From UBA11606 sp965243715 (lineage in GTDB: Bacteria > Actinomycetota > Acidimicrobiia > Acidimicrobiales > Aldehydirespiratoraceae), in the NCBI GenBank assembly GCA_965243715.1, contig CBDEVU010000006.1, positions 239,516-303,515 on the forward strand: a stretch of 64,000 nt of DNA, read 5' to 3'. Positions within the stretch are counted from its first letter, which is position 1. Each line of letters opens with the position of its first letter. Made by a program: the position numbers and the translations under genes. Shown piece by piece: positions 36,767 through 45,635 of the stretch. Under the pieces are notes generated by a model. That model made no database searches, was not told the DNA's origin, and worked only from the letters and a program-made list of their open reading frames with translations.

Positions 36767-37653
36767 GCGCTATCGACGCTGAGGCTGGGTTTCTTGCCCC
36801 CAGCCGGGGGTTCCGGCAATGGTTAGGAACCGAGCGCCCCGCGTTGATCAGTATTCTCTTTTTGGTTGCGCTGGCCGTCGTGGCCGCGTTCGCTTCGTAT
36901 ATTGCGCCCTACAATCCTCTTGAACAGGACCTGTCGTCTATTCTCGAGGGTCCATCTCGCGCTCACCTCTTCGGAACCGACGAACTGGGACGGGACCTCC
37001 TTAGCCGGGTCATGTTTGGTAGCCGAATTTCGATCGCTACAGCCATCATTGCCGTCGTCGTGGCGGGTTCCGTCGGAGCGTTGGCCGGGCTCATGGCAGG
37101 CTATGTGGAAGGAGTCACTGGGGCGACGATCATGCGTTTCATGGACTTCCTTCTGGCGGTCCCGGGCATCTTGTTGGCCATCACGATCGCGGCGATTCTC
37201 GGAACTGGATTCGGTCCCGCAACAATTGCCGTGACCATCGTCTCGATCCCCGCGTTCGCCCGCCTCGCCCGGGCGAGCGTCTTGGCTGTCAAAGAAGACG
37301 ATTTCGTTGCTTCGACGAGGTGCGCTGGCGCGGGGCACGGCTACCTCATGTTCCGCACCATATTCCCGAATGCCCTGAGTCCTCTTATCGTTCAGGCGAG
37401 CGTGGCGGCGGCCAACGCCATTTTGCTTGAAGCGGCCTTGAGCTTCCTCGGTTTAGGTACCCAACCCCCAGAAGCCTCCTGGGGAACGCTGCTCAGCATA
37501 GGAAAGTCCTACCTCAATCAATCGGCGTGGTATTCGGTCCTCCCCGGGCTCGTATTGACGGCAACCGTGTTGTCCATAGACACACTCGGCCGCGCCCTGC
37601 AAAGAACCTGGGGTGCCGGTTCCATTGACGAGTCCGCGGGGAGGGCAGGCTGA
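36763..37653 (+). CDS. dppC: Dipeptide/oligopeptide ABC transporter permease (DppC/OppC type)
   Basis: A 296-residue permease with an N-terminal OppC_N segment, HLFGTDELGRDLLSRVMFGS (the DppC fingerprint, about residue 67), and the EAA loop region ASTRCAGAGHGYLMFRTIFP near 184. About six membrane segments. It forms the channel with the next permease. ATG 36763 overlaps the ATPase stop. The order ATPase-DppC-DppB-binding protein is reversed compared with common dpp operons. Confidence 0.88.
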   Translation: MSAIDAEAGFLAPSRGFRQWLGTERPALISILFLVALAVVAAFASYIAPYNPLEQDLSSILEGPSRAHLFGTDELGRDLLSRVMFGSRISIATAIIAVVVAGSVGALAGLMAGYVEGVTGATIMRFMDFLLAVPGILLAITIAAILGTGFGPATIAVTIVSIPAFARLARASVLAVKEDDFVASTRCAGAGHGYLMFRTIFPNALSPLIVQASVAAANAILLEAALSFLGLGTQPPEASWGTLLSIGKSYLNQSAWYSVLPGLVLTATVLSIDTLGRALQRTWGAGSIDESAGRAG

Positions 37654-38600
37654 TGGTTCGTTACATCACGATTCGGATAGCGCAGCTTATTCCGGTCATC
37701 TTCCTAGCCTCTATCGGGATTTTCTTGATGATCCACCTCATCCCGGGAGACCCTGTCGTTACGGTAACCGGCCTCGATGCCAGCCCCGAGCAGATGGCCC
37801 GCGTCCGTGCTGAACTCGGCTTTGATCGACCCCTTCCCGTCCAGTATTTTGATTGGCTTCAGCGCGTGGTGACCGGCGATCTTGGCACTTCGATCGTTAG
37901 TTCAACCCCCACCACGGACCTCATCGGTGACCGTATGCCGGCCACCATCCAACTCACCTTAGCCACGATGGCCATCGGACTAACTCTGGGGATACCATTC
38001 GGTTTGTTCGCCGCGAGCCACGCCGGGAATTGGCTCGACCGTACCGTCGCTGGCTATGCGGCCATAAGCTTGGCCGTTCCGACATTCTGGGTCGGCATCC
38101 TGTTCATTTTGCTGTTCGGGGTGACCTTAGAATGGACCCCGACAGCCTCGGAGTACATCCCGTTTTGGATGGACCCGATCGACGCCTTCCGGTCAACTAT
38201 CGGACCCGCGTTCACTCTTGGCTTATTTGTCTCTGGGATAATCGCCCGCTTTGTTCGAGCGTCGATGGTCGAAGTTCTCGGGCTTGATTACATCAGGACG
38301 GGGCGAGCCAAGGGAGTATCGGAGGCGAAACTGCTGTACAAGCACGCGTTCAGGGCCGCCTCTCTTCCCACGCTCACCGTGGTCGGAATCCAGTTCGGCA
38401 CGTTCCTCGGCGGAGCTCTCGTCACCGAATCAGTTTTCAATTATCCCGGCATCGGTCGCTTGATCCTGAGTTCGATCCTGCAGCGCGATTTCGTCGTGGT
38501 TCAAGGCGCGGTGCTCGTGGTTGTCGTCATTTTCGCCGTCGTCAACCTCGTCACCGACATCCTCTACAGCTTTCTAAATCCCCGGATTCGAAGCGGTTAG
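37653..38600 (+). CDS. dppB: Dipeptide/oligopeptide ABC transporter permease (DppB/OppB type)
   Basis: A 315-residue permease: an opening transmembrane helix, HLIPGDPVVTVTG and LGFDRPLPVQYFDWLQRVV (DppB-type N terminus), and the EAA loop RTGRAKGVSEAKLLYKHAFR near residue 215. GTFLGGALVTESVFNYPGIG, typical of DppB, is near 250. The start overlaps the previous stop by one base (TGATG). It completes the importer channel. Confidence 0.9.
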   Translation: MVRYITIRIAQLIPVIFLASIGIFLMIHLIPGDPVVTVTGLDASPEQMARVRAELGFDRPLPVQYFDWLQRVVTGDLGTSIVSSTPTTDLIGDRMPATIQLTLATMAIGLTLGIPFGLFAASHAGNWLDRTVAGYAAISLAVPTFWVGILFILLFGVTLEWTPTASEYIPFWMDPIDAFRSTIGPAFTLGLFVSGIIARFVRASMVEVLGLDYIRTGRAKGVSEAKLLYKHAFRAASLPTLTVVGIQFGTFLGGALVTESVFNYPGIGRLILSSILQRDFVVVQGAVLVVVVIFAVVNLVTDILYSFLNPRIRSG

Positions 38601-38657
38601 TCCAATGCCTAGCTGCTGTCTTCCATGCTTTCACCAACCAAGAAAAGGAAAGTAATC

Positions 38658-40292
38658 ATGAAGAATACAAAAAAGCGCTGCTGGCCTCTAGTCGGCTTAC
38701 TGCTGGTCTTGGCGCTAATCGCCGCTAGCTGCGGTGGCGACGACGACGATGGGAGCAGTTCGCCGAGCGATACCGAGGATGTCACCGATAGTTCGTCGGG
38801 GGACTCAACCGATGAGCCCTCAGAGGAAGCAGCAGAGGAGCCAGCCGAGGAGCCCGAGGCCAGCGGGGGAACGTTGCGAGTTGGTATCAACCAGGATGTG
38901 CTGAACTTCGATCCCTTTGCCCTCAACTTCGAACATTTCCCAACGATCATGGCGATGTACGATGCGCTCGTCCGGTACGATTCCGAACTAACGGCATCCC
39001 CCAGCCTTGCCTCCTCTTGGGAGGTAGCGGAGGACAACCTTTCGGTCACGGTAACCCTGCGGGACGGAGTTACGTTCCATAGCGGAGGGCCGGTTAACGC
39101 GGCGGCCGTAGTTACGACCTATGAGCGTGCCATGGACCCTGAAACCGGTAACAACATGCTCGGCTTTTCCGTTGATATTGCCTCTACGACAGAGGTAGAC
39201 GACTCTACTGTTCTCATCGAGTTCAAACAGCCCCTGCCTGAGTTGGCGATCACTGACATCCTCCAGGCAATCTCGATAATCGACCCGGCCGGGATCGACG
39301 ATCTCGCAACGACGGCGGCCGGGGCGGGACCGTTCATGTTCCAGTCGTGGGATCCCGGTGTCGAACTAGTACTGGCCGCGAACCCAAACTATTGGGGCGG
39401 CGGCGGGCCTCATGTAGACGAAATTGTGTACACCGTTTTCGATGATAGTGACGCTCAACTCGCGGCCTATAAGTCGGGCGCGCTCGATATTGCTTGGAAC
39501 ATCCCCACTAAAGACGCGGCCAACCTTCCCGAGGAAAATATCCTACGAGGTCACCCAGGAGCGCTCACGTTTGCCTTCCAGATGAACGCCAACCGGCCCC
39601 CGTTTGACAATCAGAATATGCGTCAGATGCTCCAGTTCGCGACTAACCGGCAAGGGATGGTCGATGCCGCGCTATTTGGTCAGAGTATTCCAACCGTGCT
39701 CCCTTGGGCGCCGACCTCCCCGGCTTATGACGCTTCCACCCTCGATACCTACGCGTTTGATTTAGACCGTGCGCAGGAACTGTTTGATGCTGGTGTGGCC
39801 GAAGGTGCGCCGACGTCGGCTGTCCTCAACATCAACAGCGGCACACCGCAAATGCTGCTAATGGGGCAGATTCTGCAAGCAGACCTGGCCAAGATCGGGT
39901 TCGACATGCAGATCAATAGCCTCGATGGAGCGGCGTTCGCCGATTTCTACGTGGCCAAAGATTATGGCCTGATCACGAACTTCAACGGCAACCTAGCCAA
40001 GTACCCGACCCGTCTCACCGGTAATTCAACCTTCCGACTCGCCGACAACCGCGGCTGGCCCGATGGCCTGCCCGAGGAGTATGTGGACGCCATCAACCAG
40101 GCGTCGAGCGCTCTCACGCCAAGTGACCAGAAGGCCGCCTTCGACAACCTGCGTGAAGTCTTGTTGGAATTGTCGTGGGTCATCAACATCGCCTACAACC
40201 AAAACGCGACGGCGGTAGCCGACAATGTTTCTGGTGCGGCGGTCACCGTTGACACGATGTTGATCTTCGAAGACATCCAGTTGGACGGCTAG
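38658..40292 (+). CDS. Family-5 ABC transporter substrate-binding lipoprotein
   Basis: A 544-residue lipoprotein (signal core LVLALIAASC, lipobox AASC) with an acidic Asp/Ser/Glu linker and an SBP_bac_5 domain: LNFDPFALNFEHFPTIMAMY, then LASSWEVAEDNLSVTVTLRD and TVTLRDGVTFHSGGPVNAAA, landmarks of the DppA/OppA family. It captures the oligopeptide or glycoside ligand for the permeases upstream. ATG 38658 has AAAGGAAAG 8 nt ahead; the frame starts at 38625. A sugar kinase gene follows after 20 bp, so the ligand could be a sugar derivative rather than a peptide. Confidence 0.88.
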   Translation: MKNTKKRCWPLVGLLLVLALIAASCGGDDDDGSSSPSDTEDVTDSSSGDSTDEPSEEAAEEPAEEPEASGGTLRVGINQDVLNFDPFALNFEHFPTIMAMYDALVRYDSELTASPSLASSWEVAEDNLSVTVTLRDGVTFHSGGPVNAAAVVTTYERAMDPETGNNMLGFSVDIASTTEVDDSTVLIEFKQPLPELAITDILQAISIIDPAGIDDLATTAAGAGPFMFQSWDPGVELVLAANPNYWGGGGPHVDEIVYTVFDDSDAQLAAYKSGALDIAWNIPTKDAANLPEENILRGHPGALTFAFQMNANRPPFDNQNMRQMLQFATNRQGMVDAALFGQSIPTVLPWAPTSPAYDASTLDTYAFDLDRAQELFDAGVAEGAPTSAVLNINSGTPQMLLMGQILQADLAKIGFDMQINSLDGAAFADFYVAKDYGLITNFNGNLAKYPTRLTGNSTFRLADNRGWPDGLPEEYVDAINQASSALTPSDQKAAFDNLREVLLELSWVINIAYNQNATAVADNVSGAAVTVDTMLIFEDIQLDG

Positions 40293-40312
40293 TCCAACCG
40301 CACCTCGACTCC

Positions 40313-41266
40313 GTGCGAACTTCATCCGCTACGCTCGACTGCGTCGGTATCGGTGAGACCATGCTGACGCTATTTCCCGACGACAACGATGCTGCCCGCT
40401 TCCGCTGGGATGTCGGGGGAGCTGAATCAAATGTCGTGAGGTACCTCTCGAAGGCGGGGCACCGAACACGCTGGATCAGCCACCTCGGCACGGGGCCGCT
40501 CGGCGCACGAGTAGCCCAGGCAATCGCGGCCGACGGCGTTGATATGTCGAAGGTCCAGTACTTTGCTCATCTGCCGACCGGGCTTATGTTGAAGGACGGG
40601 GCCAGCGGGCAGTATTACCGGCATGGTTCCGCGGCGTCGAAAATGTCACCGCAGACGATTGATATCGCCGACTGGGGTGGATGTTCCATCGTCCACACGA
40701 CCGGTATCACTCTTGCCCTATCCGAGACATGCACCGACCTAGTCCGGCGCGTCTTGGGAGCCGACATCCGGGCGTTGCGTTCCTTCGATGTAAATTGGCG
40801 GGCCTCGCTCTGGAATGAGGGCGCGGCTCGAGTACTGCAAGAAGCGGCCAACCTCGCCGACGTCGTGTTTGTCGGCCTCGATGAAGCGGAGACGGTTTGG
40901 GGGACTTCAACGCCAGAGCAGGTGCGACTGCTTTTGCCTGAGCCGAAGCAAGTCGTTGTCAAAGACGGCGAGCGAGGGGCGTACTGCGATGTCGAAGGGG
41001 TTAGCTACTTTGAGCCCGCACTACAGGGCAGCGTTGTTGATCTAATCGGCGCGGGAGATGCCTTTGCCGCGGGGTATCTTTCGGGGTTGCTTCGTCATGG
41101 CGACGATATTGGGCGATGCCTTCGTCTTGGTCACATCTTTGCCATGACAGCGCTGCGCTCGCCTTACGACGTAGGGGTCCTTCCCTCACCCCGCGAAATC
41201 GAAGGAATGCTTAACCTCAAAGGACCGGACTGGAAGACCCACGTACTTGATAAGGCTAGCGGCTAG
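40313..41266 (+). CDS. PfkB-family sugar kinase (2-keto-3-deoxygluconate kinase-like)
   Basis: A 317-residue ribokinase-fold enzyme: GIGETMLTLFP at the N terminus, GGAESNVVRYLSKAG for sugar binding, FDVNWRASLW near residue 162 (typical of KDG/fructokinase-like members), and the catalytic signature VDLIGAGDAFAAGYLSGL near 240, with Asp as base. It phosphorylates a sugar or sugar acid with ATP in the cytoplasm. It sits 20 bp after the binding-protein gene and probably shares its transcript, which suggests the importer feeds it. Substrate not provable. GTG start. Confidence 0.85.
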   Translation: MRTSSATLDCVGIGETMLTLFPDDNDAARFRWDVGGAESNVVRYLSKAGHRTRWISHLGTGPLGARVAQAIAADGVDMSKVQYFAHLPTGLMLKDGASGQYYRHGSAASKMSPQTIDIADWGGCSIVHTTGITLALSETCTDLVRRVLGADIRALRSFDVNWRASLWNEGAARVLQEAANLADVVFVGLDEAETVWGTSTPEQVRLLLPEPKQVVVKDGERGAYCDVEGVSYFEPALQGSVVDLIGAGDAFAAGYLSGLLRHGDDIGRCLRLGHIFAMTALRSPYDVGVLPSPREIEGMLNLKGPDWKTHVLDKASG

Positions 41267-41277
41267 CCGAACACCGA

Positions 41278-41309
41278 GGGGATGACGCGGACACAGCGCC
41301 CGCGTCATC
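41278..41309. repeat. 32-bp direct repeat, left copy (hairpin)
   Basis: This sequence is identical to 47284-47315. It contains the inverted repeat GATGACGCGG/CCGCGTCATC and works as a terminator-like hairpin after the kinase gene. The two copies bracket island 2. In this copy it runs straight into a relic of the binding-protein gene. Confidence 0.9.
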
Positions 41310-41383
41310 TTCGAGGCGGTCCGCGTCTGCCCAGATCGCGTCTTGGAGCATTGCCTGCGCGGCAGCGGTATCGCCGTTGAATT
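41303..41383 (-). pseudogene. Deletion-scarred relic of the NMT1-type binding-protein gene
   Basis: This stretch is nearly identical to two separated pieces of the binding-protein gene on the right: TCGAGGCGGT...GAGCATTGC matches 47737-47781, and GCGGCAGCGGTATCGCCGTTGA matches 47896-47917 with few changes. Relative to the intact gene, about 420 bp and about 108 bp are missing, the second junction falling at a shared ATTGC. No reading frame survives. It therefore records a duplication of the region that now flanks island 2. Confidence 0.75.
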
Positions 41384-41630
41384 CGCTGCGGGGTGGTTCG
41401 CTGAAGGGTTCTAGCGTTGGCGGATCTGGGAACGGTTAGTCGGAGATTCGTTGCCCGACACTCGCCCTCCGACTGTTCCTTTGCCGTAGACAGTGGTTAG
41501 GCTTGTCGTTACCTGCCATAATGGAGTCAATGGTTGGCGAACTCACAGATTACCTCGCTTATGAACAATGCTTTCGAATTGACCTCGACGCGAATCTTGC
41601 GGTCGCCTCGACGTACTGAAAGGCCGGAGC
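41384..41630. other. Spacer before the DUF4011 gene, no firm gene
   Basis: It contains a 32-codon open frame (ATG 41521 to TGA 41619, MESMVGELTDYLAYEQCFRI at its start) ending 11 bp before the DUF4011 start, which could be a leader peptide or chance. CATAAT at 41517-41522 might be a -10 box. Nothing else is recognisable. Confidence 0.3.
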
Positions 41631-44600
41631 GTGGAAGATAAATCTTGTGCCGAAACACGGCATCTTATCGATAAAGCGGTGGATAAATGGAAGTCCCAAC
41701 TCGTTGACCTCACGGGTCGGAATCGTCTGATATATTACAAAGAACTGAAGGTAGGTACCCTGAACCTCTGGGAGGCAAACCCATCGCGGGTCGCAGCCTT
41801 GTTCGAGGGAACCAAAGTGAGACTCTCCGCGTTGTATGCCACCTCGGCCCACCCCGGCGATGATGCTGCGGGCGACGAGCCTGATGAGTCAAGGCTAGAT
41901 GACGCAACTAAGCGGATAAGGACCGTTGCCCGCATCGGGCTAGCCAACTTCGAAGAACGAGGAATCGGCACAGTATTTCTTACCTCGCATCTGATGACGT
42001 GGGATGCGGGGTCCACAAGCACCGCTACACCAAATGCACCGGTGTTGCTCGTTCCTTTGCAAGTACATCGACTGGGTGCTAGCCAGGGTGATTTCGAGCT
42101 TGAATTGGCCGGTGAGTGGGAGATCAACCAGACCCTCCTTATCTTCTGGAATGAAATATTCGGCGCCCAGATAGATCAAGACAGACTGAGTGAGCTCCTT
42201 GAGACTTATCCAGATGACCTCAACCGACTCGCTCAAGGAGTACTCGATCTGGCACGAGAAACCAAACTGATTCCTAGTCTCGAACTCAGCAAGGGCAACC
42301 TGATTGGGAACTTTCACTACACGAAGCTTCCTATGGTGAAGGACCTTGAGAATGCGACCGACCTTCTCGCCGCGAACGACATTATCGCGGCAATTGCCGG
42401 CGACAACTCAGCTGCGACTCGGCTGCGGAAAGACAACTCTTCTTCCGATATCAGTGACAAGATTCCCGACTCCATCCTTCCTGAGGACGAATTCCTTATA
42501 CTTGACGCTGACTCTTCTCAGTCCCACGTGATTAACACCGTGGTGGCTGAGCGGTCTACGATTATCGAAGGCCCGCCGGGCACTGGCAAATCACAGACGA
42601 TTAGCAACCTTGTTGCCTCCCTGGCAGCGCGGGGCAAAAGCGTGCTCTTTGTCGCGGAGAAAAGGGCCGCGATCGAAGCTGTTCTGAAACGCCTTGAGGA
42701 CGTCGGCTTAGCTGAGTTGGCCCTTGATCTTCATACCACGTCAATCCGCAAGAAAGATCTCGCTCAGGCGCTCGGCCGTAGCCTAGACAACATCAAATCA
42801 ACCGGTCGACCAAACCTAGGCAGTGAACACGCTGAACTACGCAGCCTTCGAGATCAACTTGTCGCTTACGAACGAGAACTCCACCGTGACGTTGAGCCGT
42901 GGGGGCACAGCAGCTTCGCAGTGAACGCGAAACTGCTCGACTTCGTTGGCGTCCGCTACGTCGAGTTAGACACAGGTGTATTAGAGCGACTCACCGACAA
43001 AGAAGCCGTAAGAGTTGACGGTCTTGTTGAGAAGTGGACGAACAGTCGTATGGCGATCGACTGGAGGAATCCATGGGTCAATGCCGACCTTGCCAAAGGT
43101 AATGGAATCGACCAACTGATTGAAATCACTCGTTCGCTAAGAAACTCGGTCCCACAGGCAGTGGAAGCGCTCACGTTGGTGGAGGATGATCTGGGCCTTG
43201 ATCTCGTTGACGTTTCGATTGACGGACTTCAAGAGATGCTCAAGATCTGCCAGGAGGCCGCTGTCATCTCTGCCTCATATGGCGAAGAGCTCTGGGAACT
43301 TGACCTTCATCAGACGGCATCTATTCTCAACGCTAAGCGCCTCTTTAGAGGGTCAAGCAATGAATACCGCGAGGTCACACGAAGCTTAAAGAAGTTCCGA
43401 GTGAGGTGGGTCAACTGGTCGGACCGCAAGCAAATTGTCAATGACGCGGCGAGAGCAGTAAATGGGTGGTCTGAGCTCAGCTTGAATGGTGTCCCTCGCG
43501 ATACGATTCACGGTGAATCTCTGGCTGACTTGCTCAAATCGGTGAGGTCTATTGCCACGCAGATTAAGGAAGTACTTTTCCTTGGTGTTGGTGATTTTAC
43601 CCTCGAACAACTGCAAAAAGAGTCCGATCATCTGATCGATACTGAGGCTGTTGCAATCCTAGTCGGGCAGACGGAGGCCTTGCGCTCTCAACTGGTGTCT
43701 GATGGTCTCGAACCCCTCGTGATTCTGGTCGAACAGGGAGAGGTTAGCGAATCTGATGCCAAAAGTGTTCTGGAACACAGCATCTTGCGCGAATGCAAAC
43801 GGGCCGTCGATTTGCGGAATCCGGTCCTGAATTCCTTTCGAGCTGAAGATCAGCATCAGCGCACCCAGCAATACGCCGAAGCAGATCGTCGGCATTTGGA
43901 ATCTGCGGTAAAAAGAGTGATGCGGGAAGTGGCTGAGCGTGCTATCGAGGTACGAAATCAATACCCCGGCGAGAATGCTGTTATAGAACGCGAGTCTAAG
44001 AAAAAGACTCGTCACAAGACTCTCCGCCAACTCCAATCCGAAGCTGGCCATGTGCTCACCGCGATCAAGCCGTGTTGGATTATGTCGCCGCTGATGGTCG
44101 CCCAGTCGCTGCCTGCTGAACCACTATTCGACTACGTCATCTTCGACGAGGCATCACAGATCAGACCGGAGGAGGCAATCTCGGCTATTGCCCGCGGTCG
44201 GAACCTTGTAGTTGTTGGCGATCGACGCCAACTGCCGCCATCGGCCTTCTTTGACACGACAACCGCCGACGACGTTGACGAGTACGACGAGGACAGCGAC
44301 GCGCTCACCGCGGGGTATGAGTCGATTCTCGACGTGACCATCGCTTTGCTCCCCGCGAAGATGCTTACTTGGCACTATCGCTCTCGTGATGAGCGACTCA
44401 TCGCGTTGTCTAATGACCATATCTACGGAGGAAGCCTCACTACTTTCCCCGGTTCCCAGAAGATCTCGCCTATCAAGTTTTGTCGGGTTCACCACACGCC
44501 TGTGAGCAGTGTAGAGGTCAGGTCAAACCCGACCGAGGTGGCGGCGGTCGTCAATCTAATGCTTGAGCATGCGAGAGAGCGATCGGATGAGTCGCTGGGG

Positions 44601-45626
44601 GTGATTGCGTTTGGACAGTTCCATGCGACGGCAATCGACGACGCGCTACGCGAATGTCTCCACCAGGAAGGTTCTAGCGAACTCGACGAGTTCTTCGACG
44701 AGAGTCTACCCGAGCGCGTTTTTGTCAAGAACATTGAACGTGTCCAGGGTGACGAACGTGACGCAATCATCTTATCTGTCGGGTACGGCAAGGGTCTCAG
44801 CGGTCGGGTGCCTCATCGTTTCGGGCCACTGAATCAAGACGGTGGTGAACGGCGAATAAATGTCGCTGCATCCCGAAGTCGGTCTCGAATGACGGTCGTG
44901 TCATCCATTGGTTCTAAAGATCTTGATGTCGGATCTCTCGGCAAAGGACCGCAGTTGCTGCAGCATCTTTTGCGCTTTGCTGAAACCGGAGGTGAAGATA
45001 CCGGTGCCGTTGAAGGTGCTCAGAGCCTCAACGCGTTTGAGCTCGCGGTGAAGTTCGAACTAGAAAAGCTCGGCTTCGACCCGATCTGCCAATACGGAGT
45101 GTCTGGCTTCCGGATCGATTTCGCTTTGCCACATCCCGCCAACGACGGGCGAATGGTTCTCGCGGTGGAAGCCGACGGTGCGTCTTACCACTCCAGTGCA
45201 ACCGCTCGAGATCGTGATCGACTCCGACAGCAGATTCTGGAAGACAAAGGCTGGCATTTTCACCGGATTTGGTCGACTGCGTTCTTCAAAGACCCCGCAG
45301 GGGAGGCGGCTAAAGTAAAGACGTCGTTTGATCGAGCTTTACGTGGCGATCCGGACCAACCACTCGCACCCTATTCAGCAACCCCTGCTTACAACGACGT
45401 CCCAAGACGCGCGGACCTCACCAAGCCCCGGATTCGCAAGGGCGTTGCTATTGACGATCACGATCACCTCCAGTTGGTTGCTTTAGTTCGCTGGATCACC
45501 AAAAACGGCGAGAATCTCCTCACCGAGGACGAGATCAAGGAACGAATGAAAGAAGAGCTAGGCTACGCACGTATCGGCTCCAGGATCAAGATAGCATTCG
45601 AGCGCGCCATCAAAAGTTCAGGCTGA
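41631..45626 (+). CDS. DUF4011 superfamily 1 helicase with C-terminal Vsr-like nuclease
   Basis: A 1331-residue protein. An N-terminal DUF4011 domain (WKSQLVDLTGRNRLIYYKEL) is followed by Walker A EGPPGTGKSQTISNL (about residue 313). The second half of the SF1 motor has VIFDEASQIRPEEA (about 835), VVGDRRQLPPSAFF (about 860), IERVQGDERDAIILS (about 1036) and NVAASRSRSRMTV (about 1076). From about 1150 lies an MTES_1575/Vsr-type endonuclease (YGVSGFRIDFALP, then LAVEADGASYHSSATARDRD), and the C terminus resembles DUF3320. Large DUF4011 helicase-nucleases of this plan recur in defence islands, where they are thought to degrade invading DNA. GTG start. No partner other than the broken DUF262 gene is adjacent. 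Confidence 0.85.
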   Translation: MEDKSCAETRHLIDKAVDKWKSQLVDLTGRNRLIYYKELKVGTLNLWEANPSRVAALFEGTKVRLSALYATSAHPGDDAAGDEPDESRLDDATKRIRTVARIGLANFEERGIGTVFLTSHLMTWDAGSTSTATPNAPVLLVPLQVHRLGASQGDFELELAGEWEINQTLLIFWNEIFGAQIDQDRLSELLETYPDDLNRLAQGVLDLARETKLIPSLELSKGNLIGNFHYTKLPMVKDLENATDLLAANDIIAAIAGDNSAATRLRKDNSSSDISDKIPDSILPEDEFLILDADSSQSHVINTVVAERSTIIEGPPGTGKSQTISNLVASLAARGKSVLFVAEKRAAIEAVLKRLEDVGLAELALDLHTTSIRKKDLAQALGRSLDNIKSTGRPNLGSEHAELRSLRDQLVAYERELHRDVEPWGHSSFAVNAKLLDFVGVRYVELDTGVLERLTDKEAVRVDGLVEKWTNSRMAIDWRNPWVNADLAKGNGIDQLIEITRSLRNSVPQAVEALTLVEDDLGLDLVDVSIDGLQEMLKICQEAAVISASYGEELWELDLHQTASILNAKRLFRGSSNEYREVTRSLKKFRVRWVNWSDRKQIVNDAARAVNGWSELSLNGVPRDTIHGESLADLLKSVRSIATQIKEVLFLGVGDFTLEQLQKESDHLIDTEAVAILVGQTEALRSQLVSDGLEPLVILVEQGEVSESDAKSVLEHSILRECKRAVDLRNPVLNSFRAEDQHQRTQQYAEADRRHLESAVKRVMREVAERAIEVRNQYPGENAVIERESKKKTRHKTLRQLQSEAGHVLTAIKPCWIMSPLMVAQSLPAEPLFDYVIFDEASQIRPEEAISAIARGRNLVVVGDRRQLPPSAFFDTTTADDVDEYDEDSDALTAGYESILDVTIALLPAKMLTWHYRSRDERLIALSNDHIYGGSLTTFPGSQKISPIKFCRVHHTPVSSVEVRSNPTEVAAVVNLMLEHARERSDESLGVIAFGQFHATAIDDALRECLHQEGSSELDEFFDESLPERVFVKNIERVQGDERDAIILSVGYGKGLSGRVPHRFGPLNQDGGERRINVAASRSRSRMTVVSSIGSKDLDVGSLGKGPQLLQHLLRFAETGGEDTGAVEGAQSLNAFELAVKFELEKLGFDPICQYGVSGFRIDFALPHPANDGRMVLAVEADGASYHSSATARDRDRLRQQILEDKGWHFHRIWSTAFFKDPAGEAAKVKTSFDRALRGDPDQPLAPYSATPAYNDVPRRADLTKPRIRKGVAIDDHDHLQLVALVRWITKNGENLLTEDEIKERMKEELGYARIGSRIKIAFERAIKSSG

Positions 45627-45635
45627 AAGAGTTCC